The notes beneath the pieces are model-generated. The model was given only the letters and a program-made list of their open reading frames with translations, did not search any database and had not been told where the DNA came from. From Molossus alvarezi (Eukaryota > Chordata > Mammalia > Chiroptera > Molossidae), in the NCBI GenBank assembly GCA_037176705.1, contig JBAWUJ010000089.1, forward strand, positions 124,001 through 188,000: a stretch of 64,000 nucleotides of DNA, written 5' to 3'. Below, in pieces: positions 1 through 11,340 of the stretch; position 1 is the stretch's first letter, and each line of letters opens with the position of its first letter. A program made the position numbers and the translations under genes.

Positions 1-309
1 CCCCCAGGGCTGGGTTACAATGAGGGAGCACTGAGTCCCCACGGAGTGGAGGCTTCCACCTGTAAATGGGAGAGAAGAGACAAAAGCCCAGAAAATGCCC
101 CCTGTGTCATCCCTGAGCCTGGATCCTTCACACTGATAATCACTGAGATTCTCCTGGATTGAGTGTATATCAGTTGTTGGTTAGTTTTATTGCTGAGTAG
201 TAGTTTGTTGACAAATGTTCTCTAGTTTCCTTATTTATAAAATTAAAAGATTTTTAGGTTGTCGTAGCTCTTGACACAAATAAAAATGCTCTAGATATTT
301 GGATACATT
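1..309. other. Host flank with possible old L1M scrap
   Basis: No gene is seen. Around 160-215 the plus strand resembles the reverse complement of the old mammalian L1 ORF2 C-terminal region (pattern of GTATATCAGTTG followed by TTTTATTGCTGAGTAGTA). This suggests a small, decayed minus-strand L1M fragment. The rest is unassigned. Confidence 0.4.
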
Positions 310-582
310 ATTTATTTTTTGTCTTTTTGTTTTTTGTTGTTTATCATTATATGTTTTATTTATTTGTGTTACAGATATTTCTCCTTTTTTCCCACTGATT
401 CACACTTTTCTTAGCCTCCCCGCCTTCCCCAGCTCTGTTGTCCATGTCCATTGTTCATGCATAGATGTATATCAGTTCTGTGGCTTATCTCTCCCCCACC
501 AACCTCCTCTTCTGGGGATTGTCACTTTGTACCCCACTTCCACATCTCTGAAACTACCCCATTCCTCAGACTGTTATGTTCA

Positions 583-3500
583 TTATAATGTACAAATAAG
601 TGAGAACGTATGATACTTTTCTTTCTTTGTTTGGCTTGTTTCACTTAGGCTAATACTTGCCAGGTTTCTCCATGTTGTCTCAAAAAATAAGAAATCTTAC
701 TTTCTTACCGCTGCATAGTACTCCATTGTGTATATGTACCACACCTTTTTATTCATTTGTCTACTGATAGACATTTGTGCTGTTTCCAAATCTTAGCTAT
801 TGTAAATAGTGCTGCTATGAACATGGGGGTACATATATTCTTTCTGATGGGTGTTTCAGGCTTCTTAGAGTATATTCATAGAAGTGGGATCACCAGGTCA
901 AATGGCAGTTCAGTTTTCAATGTTTTGAGGTAACATCATATTGTTTTCCATAGGGGCTACACCAGTCTGCATTTCCACCAGCAGTGTGCAAGTACCAGGC
1001 TGTTTTGATTACAGTGGCTTTGTAGTATTACCTGAAATCTGGTAATATGATCCACCTGTTTTTTTTGTTTGTTTGTTTGTCTGTTTGTTTTAAGATTGCT
1101 GTGGCTATTTGAGGTCATTTTTGGTTCCATATGAACTTTTAACGTATTGGTTCTAGTTATGTGAAGTATGTCATTGGTAATTTGATGGGGTTTGCATTGA
1201 ATCTATAGATTGCTTTGGGTAGTATGGACCTTTTAATGATGTTAATTCTTCCAATCCATGAACAGGGTATGTGCTTCCACTTTTTGATATCTTTCTCTAT
1301 TTCTTTTTTTTTAATGACCTGTAGTTTTCTGAGAATAGGTCCTTCATTTTTTGGTTAAGTTTATTCCTAGGTATTTCAATTATTTTGCCATGATGGTAAA
1401 TAGGATTGTTTTTTGAGATCTCTTTCTGTGAGTTCATCATTGCTGTAAAGGAATACCATCGATTTCTTGATGTTAATTTTGTATCCTGCTACTTTGTCAA
1501 ATTAATTTATTCAGTCTAGTAAATTTTTGATGGAGTCTGTGGGGTTTCCTACATATAGTATCATGTCATTTACAAATAATGACAGTTTCACTTCCTCATT
1601 TCCAATTTGGATTTCTTTTATTTTTTCTTCCTGTCTGATTGCTGTGGCTGACTACCAGTACTATTCTAAATAAGAGTGGCAACAGTGGGCATCCTTGTCT
1701 TGTTCCTGCAGTTAAAAAAAGGTGCTTTTAATTTTTGCCCATTGAGTATGATTATGGCTGTAGGTCTTTCATATATGGCCTTTATTATGTCAAGATAAGA
1801 TCCCTCTATTCCCAGATGGCTGAGCATTTTTATCAGAAATGGATGCTGGATTTTGTCGAAGGCTTTTTCAGTGTCTATTGATATAATCATAAGATTTTTA
1901 TCTTTCATTTTATTAAAGTGGTTTATCACATTTATTGATTTGTGAATATTGTACCAGCCTTGCATTCATGGGATAAATCCCACTTAGTCATGGTGATTTT
2001 TTCGATGCATTGCTGGATTTGATTTGCTAGTATTTTGTTCAGGATTTTGGCATCTATATTCATCAGGATTATTGGTTTGTAGTTTTCTTTCTTTGTAGTG
2101 TCTTTTTCTGGATTTGGAATTAGAATTATGCTGGCCTTATAAAACATGTTTGGAAGTTTTTCTTCTTCTTGAATTTTTTGAAATAGTTTTAGGAGAATGG
2201 GTATTAGTACTTCTTTGAATGTTCGGTAAAATTTCCCTGTGAAGCTTTCCAGGCCTGGGCTTTTATTTGCTGGGAGAGCCTCAATTACATCTTTAATTTT
2301 TTTTGTGGTTATTGATCTGTTCAAGTTTTCTATTTCTTCCCGGTGCAGTTTTGGGAGACTATGTGTTTCTAGAAATTTGTCCATTTTGCTTAGATTGTTG
2401 AATTTGTTGCCATATAATTGTTCATAGTAGTTATTAATGATATTTTGTATTTCTGTGGTGTCAGTTGTTACTTTCCTTTTTTATTCCTGATTTTGTGTAT
2501 TGTAATTCTCTCTCTCATTTTTTTTTTTTTTTTTTTGGTGAGTCCAACTAAGGGTCCATCAATCTTGTTTATCTTTTTGAAAAACCAGCTCTTTGTTTCA
2601 GTGATCCTTTGACTTTTTTTTTTGGTTTCTATGTCATTTATTTCTTTTCTGATCTTTACAATTTCCTTCCTTCTATTTGCTATGGGGTTTTCTTTTTGTT
2701 TGCTTTCTAATTCTTTAAGTTGTGAGGTTTGACAGTCAATTAAATTTTTTTCTTGTTTTTTTGAGGTAGGCCTGTAGTGCTTTGAACTTCCCTCTCAGAA
2801 GTGCTTTTGCAATATCTCATAGATTTTGTGTTGTTGTGTGTTTATTTTTATTAGTTTTCAGGAGATTTTAATTTCTGCCTTGATCTCCTCGGTAACCCAT
2901 TTGTTGTTTAATAACATGCTATTTAGCCTCCATGTGCTCAAATGTCTTTGCATATTTTTGTTGCAATTGATTTCTAGTTCCATGACATTGTGATCCGAGA
3001 AGATGCTTGATATGATTTTAATCTTCTTGAACTTGTAGAGACTTAGTTTGTGTCCTAACATGTGGTCTACCTTTGAGAATGTCCCATGTGCACTTGAGAA
3101 GAATGTGAATTCTGTAGTTTTGGGGTGTATTTCTGTGTAGATATCTATTAAATCAATTTGGTCTAGTGCTTCATTCAGAGTTGGATTTCTTGATAATTTT
3201 TTTTTGTCTAGAGGATCTATTTAGTTATGTCAGGGAGGTGTTTGAGTCCTCTGCTATGATTGTATTGCTATCAATTTCTTCTTTGAAATCTTTCAGAAGA
3301 TTTTTAATATATGTTAATGCTCCTATATTGGGTGCATATATGTTTATCAAGGTTATATCTTCCTGTTGAATATATTCTTTCAATATTATGTAGTGGCCTT
3401 CTTTGTCTCTAGTTGTAGCCTTCAGTTTGAAATCTATTTTATCAGATATGAGTATTGCTACCCCAGCTTTTTTTTCCCTTTTTGTTTGCTTGGGAGATTT

Positions 3501-3677
3501 TTTCTAATCCCTCACTTTCAACCTATGTGAGTTTTTTGTTGTGATGTGGGTCTCTTGTAAACAACATATAGATGAGTCATGCTTTCTTATCCAATTAGCT
3601 ACTCTGTGTCTCTTTATCGGAGCATTCGATTCATTTCCATTTAAGGTGATTATTGATATGTATTTATTTATTGCCAT
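583..3677 (-). pseudogene. ORF2: LINE-1 ORF2 (EN-RT), copy A, broken
   Basis: ORF2 of a LINE-1, coding for an endonuclease/reverse transcriptase that would act on its own RNA in an RNP. The start corresponds to the ATG complementary to 3675-3677 (MAINKYI-type start) and the stop is at 583-585, after a C-terminus like the LIxGN/LICGI end of mammalian ORF2p. Open pieces are 2858-3061 (end of EN: SDHN motif), 1932-2384 (pre-RT, with NKSPG) and 1666-1965 (RT with [14 protein letters not shown]). The catalytic FADD box reads FVND, so an active-site Asp is lost. About 730 bp between the palm/thumb region and the Cys-rich C-terminus is deleted near 992. Length is 3.1 kb against 3.83 kb in copies B and K. 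Frameshifts and stops make it non-functional. Confidence 0.9.
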
Positions 3678-3718
3678 TTTTGTTTAGTGTGTTTATATTT
3701 TACTTCCTATTTCTCTTG

Positions 3719-4623
3719 CTAATACAGCAGTACTTTTAACATTTCTTGAAGTGCTGGTTTGGTGCTAATGTATTGTTTTAGCCTTTTTTGTGTCTGGAAA
3801 GCTCTTTATTTGACCTTCTATTTTGAATGATAACATTCCTGGGTAGAGTAGTCTTGGTTTCAGATCATTGTTTTTCATGACCTTGATTTCCTCATGCCAT
3901 TCCCTTCAGGCCTGTAGTGTTTCTGTTGAGAAGTCAGCTGAGAGCCTTATGGGGTTTCCTTTGTAGGTAATCTATTTCTTATCTCTTGCTGTTTTTAATA
4001 TTCTCTCTCTGTCTTTAATTTTTGGCATTTTGATTACTATGTGTCTTGGTGTGGGTCTGTTTGGATTCTTCTTACCTGGGTCTCTCTGTGTTTCTTGAAC
4101 TTGAATGCCTTTCTTTCTTCACCAAATTATGAGAGTTTTTTGTCACTCTTTTTTCAAATATATTCTCTAACTTTTGCTCATTTTCTTTTTCTTTGAGGAC
4201 TTTTATGATGCCGATATTATTACATTTCCAGTTGTTTCACAGTTCTGTTAAACTGTCTTTCTGTTTCTTAATTGTGTGTGTGTGTTTTTTTTCTAATTGA
4301 TTGCTTTTTTTCTACCCTGCCTTTAATTCACTGATCCATTCCTCAACTTTCTCTACTCTGCTGTTTAGACCTTCCAATGTGTTCTTTATTTTTTATGTGT
4401 CATTCGTCATGTCTTCTTAGTGGTTTTGATTTCCAACTGGTTGATTTCAACATTTCTATGTCTATATTCATGGTGCTCATGTCCTTACACATGCTGTTGA
4501 GCTTTTTCAAGATCATGGTCTTAATTCTAGTTCTGTTAACAAACTTAAGTGAACTTCATTTATCTCATCTTTGATAGAGATCTCTTGTTCTTTCATTTGG
4601 CATTTGTTCATTTGTTTTACCAT
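3719..4623 (-). pseudogene. ORF1: LINE-1 ORF1, copy A, broken
   Basis: ORF1 region of copy A. By alignment with copy P, the start ATG is complementary to 4621-4623 and the stop to 3719-3721. The segment encodes, in broken frames, an N-terminal basic part and coiled coil (about 4560-4300), then the RRM and C-terminal domain. No frame spans it, so this is a decayed copy. ORF1p is known as a trimeric RNA-binding chaperone of the LINE-1 RNP. Confidence 0.8.
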
Positions 4624-5437
4624 TTTGACTATCTCAGTGGATTTTGGAGTCTGCCAAATTTTCCCAGTGGGTTTTGGTGTTCTGCTGTTTGTGGCACCCT
4701 CTACTAAGTTTGGATGAGCGTGGAAGGACCCATGTTAAACACCACTTTCAAGTCTTACCTTCCTGGGCAGTGTTGCAAGCCCAGGAATGGTTCAGTTATT
4801 CTCTAGCTTTTTGCCTGGAATGTATTAGTCCCAGTTACTTGAAGAGTCTTGGCTTCTCAGTTGAATGAAAAATTCCCTCAGGTGTTCACCATAAAAGGAT
4901 TCCCCAAAGGCGGGCAGATATTTGTTGTTACTGAGCCTCAATTTGCATTTCAATGGCCACCAGGTAGGGTTGAATTTTCCAGGGAGGGGTCACTGCCTCT
5001 CCCCAGAGCCCTGGGAAGGAGTAAGATGACCACTGTCCTGCATGGCTGCAACTCAGCAAAAGCTATGAGCACCCTCCAAATGTCAAGAGTTTCCACACAG
5101 TTTTAATTTTTTCTGCCTTTCCTCTGTCAGAGCCCAAGGTGAGTGGCTGTGGCTATTTCAGCATCTGTCCCAGCTGTGCGCTATGGAGCCTCTTGTGAGT
5201 ATAACCTTGAGGGTGCTGCTCACCACTAAAGCTGCAGCCGATTGGGGGCTCCCAGCCCCCCTCTTGCAATCTAACAGGATGGTGTCAGTGTCCCTGGTTA
5301 TATAGTCCTCCAAGCTGCTTTTCTGTTGCTTTGTCCTGGTGATTTGTCTTTATTTTTGTTGTAATTTCAGTTTGGTCCTGGGAGATGGTCTATGTAGCTT
5401 CCATTCACACTGCCACCATTTTGGAATCTCCAAAAAA

Positions 5438-5864
5438 CCACTTTTACCAGAAAAAAAAGTCAAAATGTCATCACAGGATTTATATTAAGCCAGTGTGTAT
5501 GTGTGTGTGGGGGGTAAACTAATTTTGAACTAAATCCAGGCAAGAGGCATGCAAAAGGGTCACTTTGCTTCTCCATTTTTCAATTTGTTTTCTGTACTTT
5601 TCTGTTAGGTAAGAAATGTTCAGAAACATAGGTGAAAACAGAATGAATACAGGACTCAGGTGACCAGAGATGAAATATTCTGAGATTGAAATTTAAATTT
5701 ACAGTGTAACTTCTCCCAAATCTCTTGGTTTAATATGGTTTCACAGCGATGCCTGTGAATGCATTCACTTGAAATTTATGAGGTGTTCATTTAACTGCAG
5801 ACAGGTAGGCTTTCTCTTAATTTTTCATTCTCTTTCTAAAACTCAAATTTGATATTGTCTTCTA
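5438..5864. other. Non-coding host DNA, nothing recognised
   Basis: AT-rich sequence with a short imperfect TG run near 5496-5514. No reading frame, RNA gene or repeat family was recognised. Confidence 0.5.
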
Positions 5865-6104
5865 TTCAAAAACTTTTAGTGGCTTTCTTTTTCCTGAAGA
5901 GTCCAAACTCTTAAGCAGATCATTCAAGGTCATTCACACTGGCCCTAATCTGCCTTTTCAGCATTTCACAATATATATCCAGTAAAAATTATTGTATTTC
6001 AAGCATAGTTGTAGGCATAGTGGGTCTTTTCTGTCAAAAACAGCCTGTTTCTGGGGTGTTTCTATTTGTTCTCTGAGGCCCAGATCAAGTAAGACACTAC
6101 TCAG

Positions 6105-6275
6105 AAGGCATAGTAACCAATGATTAAGAACTTGGATTCTGGAACCACAACCTTAGTCTCCTTGCCTGTGAAATGGGCATAATGACAGCACCCACCATCT
6201 GGCTGTTGTGAGAATTAAAGGCATTAATGTACTTGAGTGCCTGGCACATAGTAAACACTGAGTATAACTGTCACT
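6105..6275 (+). repeat. MIR SINE
   Basis: Contains several MIR landmarks in order: GATTAAGAACTTGGATTCTGGA, CCTGTGAAATGGGCATAATGA, GTTGTGAGAATTAAAGGCATTAAT and GTGCCTGGCACATAGTAAACAC. The centre is shortened. Plus orientation. Confidence 0.85.
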
Positions 6276-6355
6276 TTCTTCCATACTCTCAGGCAAAGGC
6301 ATTCTCAACTTTGCCTCCAAAACAGTACCTTACTTCATAGCATGTTAGTTTTTAT

Positions 6356-6440
6356 TATTATTATTTTTTGTTAATCCTCACCTGAGAATATTTTTTATTG
6401 ATTTTTTGATAGAGTGGAAGGGAAGGAGGGAGAGATGGGG

Positions 6441-6495
<55 letters not shown>

Positions 6496-6644
6496 TCAAT
6501 TGGTTGCCTCCTGCACAACCCCTACTGGGGCCAGAAATTAAACCTGAAACCTAGGTACATGCCCTTGACCAGGAATCAAACCTGCTACCATTTGGTCCTC
6601 AAGCCAACACTCTAACTGCTAAGCTAAACTGGTCAGGACTATAT
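6356..6644 (-). mobile_element. VES SINE in minus orientation
   Basis: The reverse complement reads as a tRNA-derived head (CTGACCAGTTTAGCTTAG) with a B-box (GGTTTGATTCC), the CAGTAGGGGTTGTGCAGGAGG core, and a GA/CT-rich tail. Flanking copies of CATGTTAGTTTTTAT (6341-6355) and CATACTAGTTTTTAT (6645-6659) form a 15 bp target-site duplication with two mismatches. Confidence 0.92.
6444..6493. repeat. (GA)n microsatellite
   Basis: About 50 bp of nearly pure GA dinucleotides inside the VES SINE. It is an expansion of the element's own CT-rich region on the other strand. Confidence 0.97.
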
Positions 6645-6789
6645 CATACTAGTTTTTATTTTGTTTTGCATTGTATTTAGCTAAATGTACATTTGTCTCC
6701 TTTCCCAGACTCTGAGATCCTTGAAGTCAGTCTATTTCTTATTCTCCTAGTGTTCCTGAGGCTTGGCACAGACACACTCACAGGAGAGC

Positions 6790-7230
6790 TGTTTATAAAA
6801 TAGCTTTATTGGCATATAACAGACATAATGTGACATGATAAAGTGTAAACTTTGATACATTGTGACATATATGACACATTAAATTGCCACCACTATGAAG
6901 ATAGAGAACACATCCATCACCTTGAGAGTTCCCCCTGGCCTTTTATAACCCTCTCTCTGTCCCTTCCTACATCCCTTTTTAAACAACCACAGATCCACTT
7001 TCTGTCACTATAGGTTAGTTTTAATCTTGAAGAATCTCATATAAATGCAATCATACAAGACATATTTTTTTCTGTGGTTACTGCCCGGTCCTCTGTGATG
7101 TGCATGTGCAGGGAGCCTTCTTCCCTGCTGCTGTGGTCCTCAGTCTGTTCTCCTGCTCTCCTGAAGACACACTTTTGGGTTGTTTACAGTAGCATCATTT
7201 TTAATACCTGTGTACAAAATTGAATCAATT
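6790..7230 (-). repeat. Old L1M 3' end fragment
   Basis: On the plus strand, segments such as AATAGCTTTATTGGCATATA, CCATCACCTTGAGAGTTCCC, CTTTCTGTCACTATAGGTTAG and CATATAAATGCAATCATACA match the reverse complement of old mammalian L1M 3'UTR sequence. The 7080-7230 part is weaker and may be the adjoining ORF2 end. Confidence 0.6.
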
Positions 7231-7331
7231 GTAGAACAACTCTAAATAAAAGGAAACTAGTATGTTCTCCCATTTGCCTTTCATGATAAAATTCAGAGAA
7301 AAAGATCAATGTTAGCAGGAGCAGTTAAATC

Positions 7332-7552
7332 AAACACTGGTGTGGCTCAGCAGTTGAGCTTGGGCCTTGCACCAAGAGGTCGCCGGTTCAATTCCCAGCT
7401 AGGGAATGTGCCCAAACTGTAAACCTGATTCCAAGTGGAGGGCATGCAGAAGGTGGCCAATCAGTGTTCTCTCTCATTGATGTTTTTATCTCACCATTTC
7501 CCTTTCTCTCTCTCTAATATTAATAACAAAAATAAACATTTTTTTAAAAATA
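7332..7552 (+). mobile_element. VES SINE
   Basis: Plus-strand head (TGGTGTGGCTCAGCAGTTGAG), B-box (GGTTCAATTCC), the GGAGGGCATGCAGAAGG core, CT-rich body, then an A-rich tail at 7526-7548. The variant CACCAAGAGGTC after the A-box is shared with the copy at 24446. Confidence 0.9.
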
Positions 7553-7555
7553 CTC

Positions 7556-8863
7556 TTTTCAGGGATCTGGTCAAGATGGTGAAATAGATAAACAGTGTGC
7601 TCACCCCCTACAAGACCACATCAAAATTACAGCTATATTATAGAACAACCAAACTGGAAAATCATCTGAGGACTAGTTAAATAGAAGCCCTATAACTAAG
7701 GAGATAAAAAAAGAAACCACAGAAACTGGCAGGAGTAACAATGATGTGAAAAGTGCTGATCCCACACCCATGAATGGAGGTTGAGAATTAAGATGAAAAT
7801 TTCAGCCACAGAGGAGGTCCCAGCCCCACACCAAGTTCCCAGACCAGAGTGCCACTGCCAGGGAGAGGAGTCACCATAACATCTGGCTATGAAAACCAGC
7901 GGGATTCCATCTATCTAGGTGAGACTGAAGGCTGCTGGAAACCCAGGTGTCTTAAAGGGCCCCCATCACAAACTCATTTGTTCAGGGGCTCTCACCTTTG
8001 GCCCTGGCAGAGAAACAGCAGCTCAGGAGGCACCAGAGACATATGAGGAAAACTGAGTTGTGTGGCTTCTGCAAGGGTTGAAGGCACACCCACAATCATT
8101 TCTGTGTTGAACCTTCTTCCCACACCACCAGCAAGCAGCACTATTTTCCCTGTGGTGAGCCCTCCCCCACAAGGCCAATATGAATCTTCTTTAACCTGGT
8201 AAACACCACTCACCCCGCCCTAGGGACTCCTTGAGCCCCTGCCCCACACAACTCAGGTACCAGCAGAGTCTTCTGCAGTGGCTGTACCTCACTGGCAGGT
8301 GGCAGCAGGACTCAGTGAGCCCTATGTCTCTTGCTAAGCAGCCCCAGACCTGGTACTGGTGGCAGCTGGCCTTGGCTCACAGGGTGCCCTCTCCCATACA
8401 CCTCCAGGTCCAGAACAGGCAGTTAACAACTGTGGATTACTTTGTAGCTCCTACCAGGTAGCTCCAGGCCATTAAGAGGCAGCAGCTGACCTTGGCCTGC
8501 ACTGGAGCCTCTCCAAAGGGACCCTAGAACCAACAAACAGGGTAATGAGCTTCAGATCACCACAAACCACCACCTGATTAGAAGCACAAGCAGCACACCT
8601 AAAGGGTGGTCTTGGTATGCTAAGGTGCACCCCATTTCTGCGGCGTCAGCCCTAGCCAACAGCTTGTACACTGTGGTCATGGCCAATCCTTACAGTGAGT
8701 CTGCCTGAGGGCCAATCCCACCTACTGAGGGGCCAGCTAAGGCTCAACTACAGCAGGAGAGCACACACAACCCACATAAGGGACACTCCTGTAGCACCCA
8801 GCTCAGATGATCAGGGAGACTGTGTCACTGGGCCCCACTGGACACCTACTACATAAGGCCACC
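7556..8863 (+). mobile_element. Isolated 5'UTR of an older LINE-1 lineage
   Basis: Begins with a CAAGATGGTGAAATAGATAA-type LINE-1 5' end, followed by about 1.3 kb of moderately GC-rich, CA-rich sequence with no durable frame. It resembles the long 5'UTR of a Laurasiatherian L1 lineage distinct from copies A-R. It stops at the LTR-like element at 8864, and no ORF1 follows on the other side. The short frames at 7849-8461 are accidental. Confidence 0.65.
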
Positions 8864-9484
8864 TGTTATAGCTCACTATCCTTAGAATTCAATAAAGAAA
8901 AACAACTTGTATTTGAGCTGCCCTAAGTAACAGCCTCAGGGACAACAAGAGAAACAATGGGGATGTTATAGACAACTTTCACTGGGAATTTTAAAAGTAA
9001 CATCCTTCAGAAAAAGGGAGGACAGAAATGGCCCCAAGGCCAGAATGTTCTGCATACTCTGTAAATAAACTGATAGGGAGAAACTGAAGCTCCCTTTACC
9101 CCATAAAACTGTAACTGTTAAAAATATATGTATTGCACCTGGCTAACCACTGATATTTGTCTCAAATGTGTTAGTTTTTAAAACTTAGATAATAGAATGA
9201 ATAGCAGGATAGGTGTGTGCTGACCCAGTTCACCCAGTTCCTTTTTGCCTCAGCTCCCTCCCTCCTCTGTTCCCTCCTGCTTATCACTAACTGCCTCTGC
9301 TTCTGTGCATGTAGCTTGCTTGCTCTGCTAAGCTCTTGAATGACCCCTGTCCTATATAAGCAACCCTTCCCCTGAGCTCAGGGCTGTAGTTCTCCTCTGT
9401 GTAGACTGGCTGCAGGTAATAAAGCTCACCTTTAATTCACCCAACTTTGTGTCTAAGTGAGGTTGACTCTCCTGGGTTACAACA
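8864..9484 (+). mobile_element. Solo-LTR-like endogenous retrovirus remnant
   Basis: Begins TGTTATAG and ends with ACAACA, so it has TG...CA termini. It has a TATATAAG box at 9353-9360, a CT-rich stretch before it, a poly(A) signal AATAAA at 9418-9423, and a short R/U5-like tail. This is the U3-R-U5 layout of a gammaretrovirus-like (ERV1) LTR of about 620 bp. No primer-binding site, gag or pol follows, and no clear target duplication was found. The 5' boundary is uncertain because TGTTATAG recurs near 8963. Confidence 0.7.
9353..9360 (+). promoter_or_regulatory. TATA box of the LTR
   Basis: TATATAAG lies 58 bp upstream of the AATAAA signal inside the LTR, the normal spacing for a compact retroviral promoter. 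Confidence 0.6.
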
Positions 9485-9666
9485 GGTGACATTTCCTATC
9501 TCCTTCAATAAGAATGCTTTGGAAGGAGAGGTCATAGGCAGACTACCTCTAATGATCCAGTCATAGTCTCCTGTTGTGGAGACAATAAACTTTCTAGGAA
9601 GTAAGAAAACAGTAGGTGTATTTGTAGATAAGGGTGAAAGGAAAACCCCACAAATGGCATAAAAAC

Positions 9667-10115
9667 TTTATTAGGATATATGTTGATCCTCACATGGAAT
9701 TGATCACATAGGTGACAAAATCAAATGTATTTCTAAATTTAAAAATAGCCTCATGCAAGTGTGTTTGTAATGGCTTAGGAGGCCAATGATTGTAAGTGCT
9801 TAAAGCTCCAGGATTTAGTCCAGAGAAAAGTTTGTTAATAACAAACTCATAAACTCATAGAGGAATAAGACATGTATCTTGAAGGAGGAGAAAGGGTGTG
9901 TCATCAGCAACATTGATGAAAAAACCTTTTCTGATGGACCTATAGTCCATGAACACTGATGGTGCATAGCTCCCAGCCCTGTTCTTGTAGCCAAGCCGCC
10001 TGGAGTAAGGACATTCGTCTCTAGGACACTGGGGACAGTATGGAAGAGAATGTTGCCAAAGAAGCTGAGTAACATAAAAAAATTGAATGGCAATTTGATA
10101 AGGTCTAGTAGACAT
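9667..10115 (-). pseudogene. Unrecognised minus-strand reading frame with poly(A) signal
   Basis: On the minus strand an ATG at 10115-10113 opens 86 codons to a TGA at 9857-9855. The same frame then stays open another 54 codons to a TGA at 9692-9690. AATAAA (complement of 9667-9672) lies 17 nt beyond. The first part is Cys/Tyr-rich (CPQCPRDECPYSRRLGYK, then SVFMDYRSIRKGF) and reads more like a protein than the surrounding AT-rich DNA. I do not recognise the family. It could be the last exon of a gene, a processed pseudogene with one nonsense mutation, or chance. No poly-A tail or splice acceptor is decisive. The adjacent LTR ends at 9484. Confidence 0.3.
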
Positions 10116-10169
10116 ACAATGCCCTTTCTCTAATAAGGGCAAAAAGGAAATATGGTCCAGAGTCAAGCC

Positions 10170-10870
10170 CCACTAAAAGAGCTTTTTAACAACACTTTAA
10201 TTTTTTTTTAAATATTCAATATTATAAAAAGTAAATGAGGGAATACTGAAGGTCAAACTTGAGGTAACTCACTATAATATTTCTCACTCTAAAAGTTAGT
10301 TATAAATAATCATTTTATAATCTGACTCATGTTTTCCCCATCTGGTTTTAAGATAAAGGTTATAAACTAGCAGTTCATGCATAATGACTGTCCCATCTGA
10401 TAAGCCACCAACATTTTTTAATAATGCATTTTATGTTAATATTTTTCAATTGAGAGAAAAAAATCTCAATTTTTGTCTTTCATTTGGGGAAAAAAAAGAG
10501 AGATTAGCAATCCTGGGATAAATCAGCTGGAGCTGAGTTATCACAACCAACTTTCAATCATGTTTTATACACCAGTCCCCATATTCACTACATCAATACA
10601 GAATTCCTGTTTCTCCCAAACCCAGACCCTCAGCAACCAACCTCTATGTCCTCTATTCTGAGGCTGCCAAATAATTTATGTCTTCATTTTCTCTCACCAG
10701 GTTTCATATAGTAGCCTCTCAATTAACCTCTCTGCCTCCAACTTCTCCCATCTTTAATCAATATTTAAAACATATGTTTGCTTGATGCACTTTACTGCTA
10801 CAAAAATGTAGTACATGCTTTTTGTTTTAGCTCTAGAACATACTCAAAATTTTACAGCATGACATCTAAG
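10170..10870. other. AT-rich DNA, nothing recognised
   Basis: No reading frame, RNA gene or repeat family was recognised in this stretch. Confidence 0.5.
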
Positions 10871-10887
10871 ACTTCATTGTCTTTTCT

Positions 10888-11049
10888 TTTTAAAAAAAAT
10901 TTTAAAAAAATCCTTTATAGAGAAGAAAGGAGAGGGAGAGAGATAGAAATACTGATGAGAGAGAACAATTGGCTGTCTCCTGCATTACCCCCACTGGGGA
11001 TTTGGCTCACAACCTGGGCACATGCCCTGACCAGAAATCAAACCAGCGA
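10888..11049 (-). mobile_element. VES SINE, head truncated
   Basis: The reverse complement carries the B-box side (GGTTTGATTTCTGGTCAGGG), the CCCCAGTGGGGGTAATGCAGG core and the A-rich tail; the first ~40 bp of the tRNA-like head are missing. Near-identical flanks CTTCATTGTCTTTTCT (10872-10887) and CCTCATTGTTTTCT (11050-11063) form a target-site duplication, so truncation happened at insertion. Confidence 0.85.
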
Positions 11050-11136
11050 CCTCATTGTTTTCTAGGGTAACATAAAATCTAAACTGATACGCATTCCTTA
11101 TGCCAATATATAATGTAAGCAGTTAATATAATTACA

Positions 11137-11340
11137 CTGGGGCCAGCCGATGTGGCTCAGTGGTTGAGCATCAACCCATGCACCATGTGGTCACCAGTTC
11201 AATTTCTAGTCAGGGCACATGCCCAGGTTGTGGGCCAGATCCCCAGTGAAGGGCACACAGCATGTGGCCAATTGATGTTCTCTCTCATCGATGTTTCTCT
11301 CTCTTTCTCTCCCCTCTTCTCTCTGTAAAAATTAATAAAG
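11137..11340 (+). mobile_element. VES SINE, first of a tandem pair
   Basis: A complete head (GATGTGGCTCAGTGGTTGAG), B-box (AGTTCAATTTC), body, CT-rich stretch and short A-rich tail (TAAAAATTAATAAAG). A second SINE head follows directly. The target duplication ATATAATTACA precedes it at 11126-11136. Confidence 0.9.

Larger units (their letters stand above)
310..5437 (-). mobile_element. LINE-1 copy A, full ends, internal deletion
   Basis: A minus-strand LINE-1 running from a T-rich (poly-A on the minus strand) 3' end near 310-345 to a 5' end near 5437. The 5' end has the same first bases as the other full copies (an AAAATGGTGGCAGTG-type start). Order on the minus strand: 5'UTR (about 5437-4624), ORF1, ORF2, 3'UTR (about 582-340). 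Compared with copy B it lacks about 730 bp inside ORF2 at plus position about 992, where the text jumps from the CACTGCTGGTGG region to the GCCTGGTACT region. Its 5'UTR lacks the GC-rich tandem repeat of copies B, K and R, so it is either a different subfamily or a contracted allele. Confidence 0.93.
5865..6785 (+). repeat. Old L2 LINE 3' region, interrupted
   Basis: Three pieces line up in order with the L2 3' region as I remember it: about 5875-5990 (TTTTAGTGGCTTTC, AGTCCAAACTC, CATTCAAGGTC), about 6310-6357 (ACCTTACTTCATAGCA), and about 6645-6770 (CAGACTCTGAGATCCTTGAAG, then a GGCTTGGCACAGA box). The gaps are filled by a MIR at 6105-6275 and a VES SINE at 6356-6644. Divergence is high, as expected for L2. 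Confidence 0.6.

Noticed and set aside
6406..6615. A frame with a run of Arg-Glu
   Set aside because: It is the translation of the (GA)n run in a SINE.
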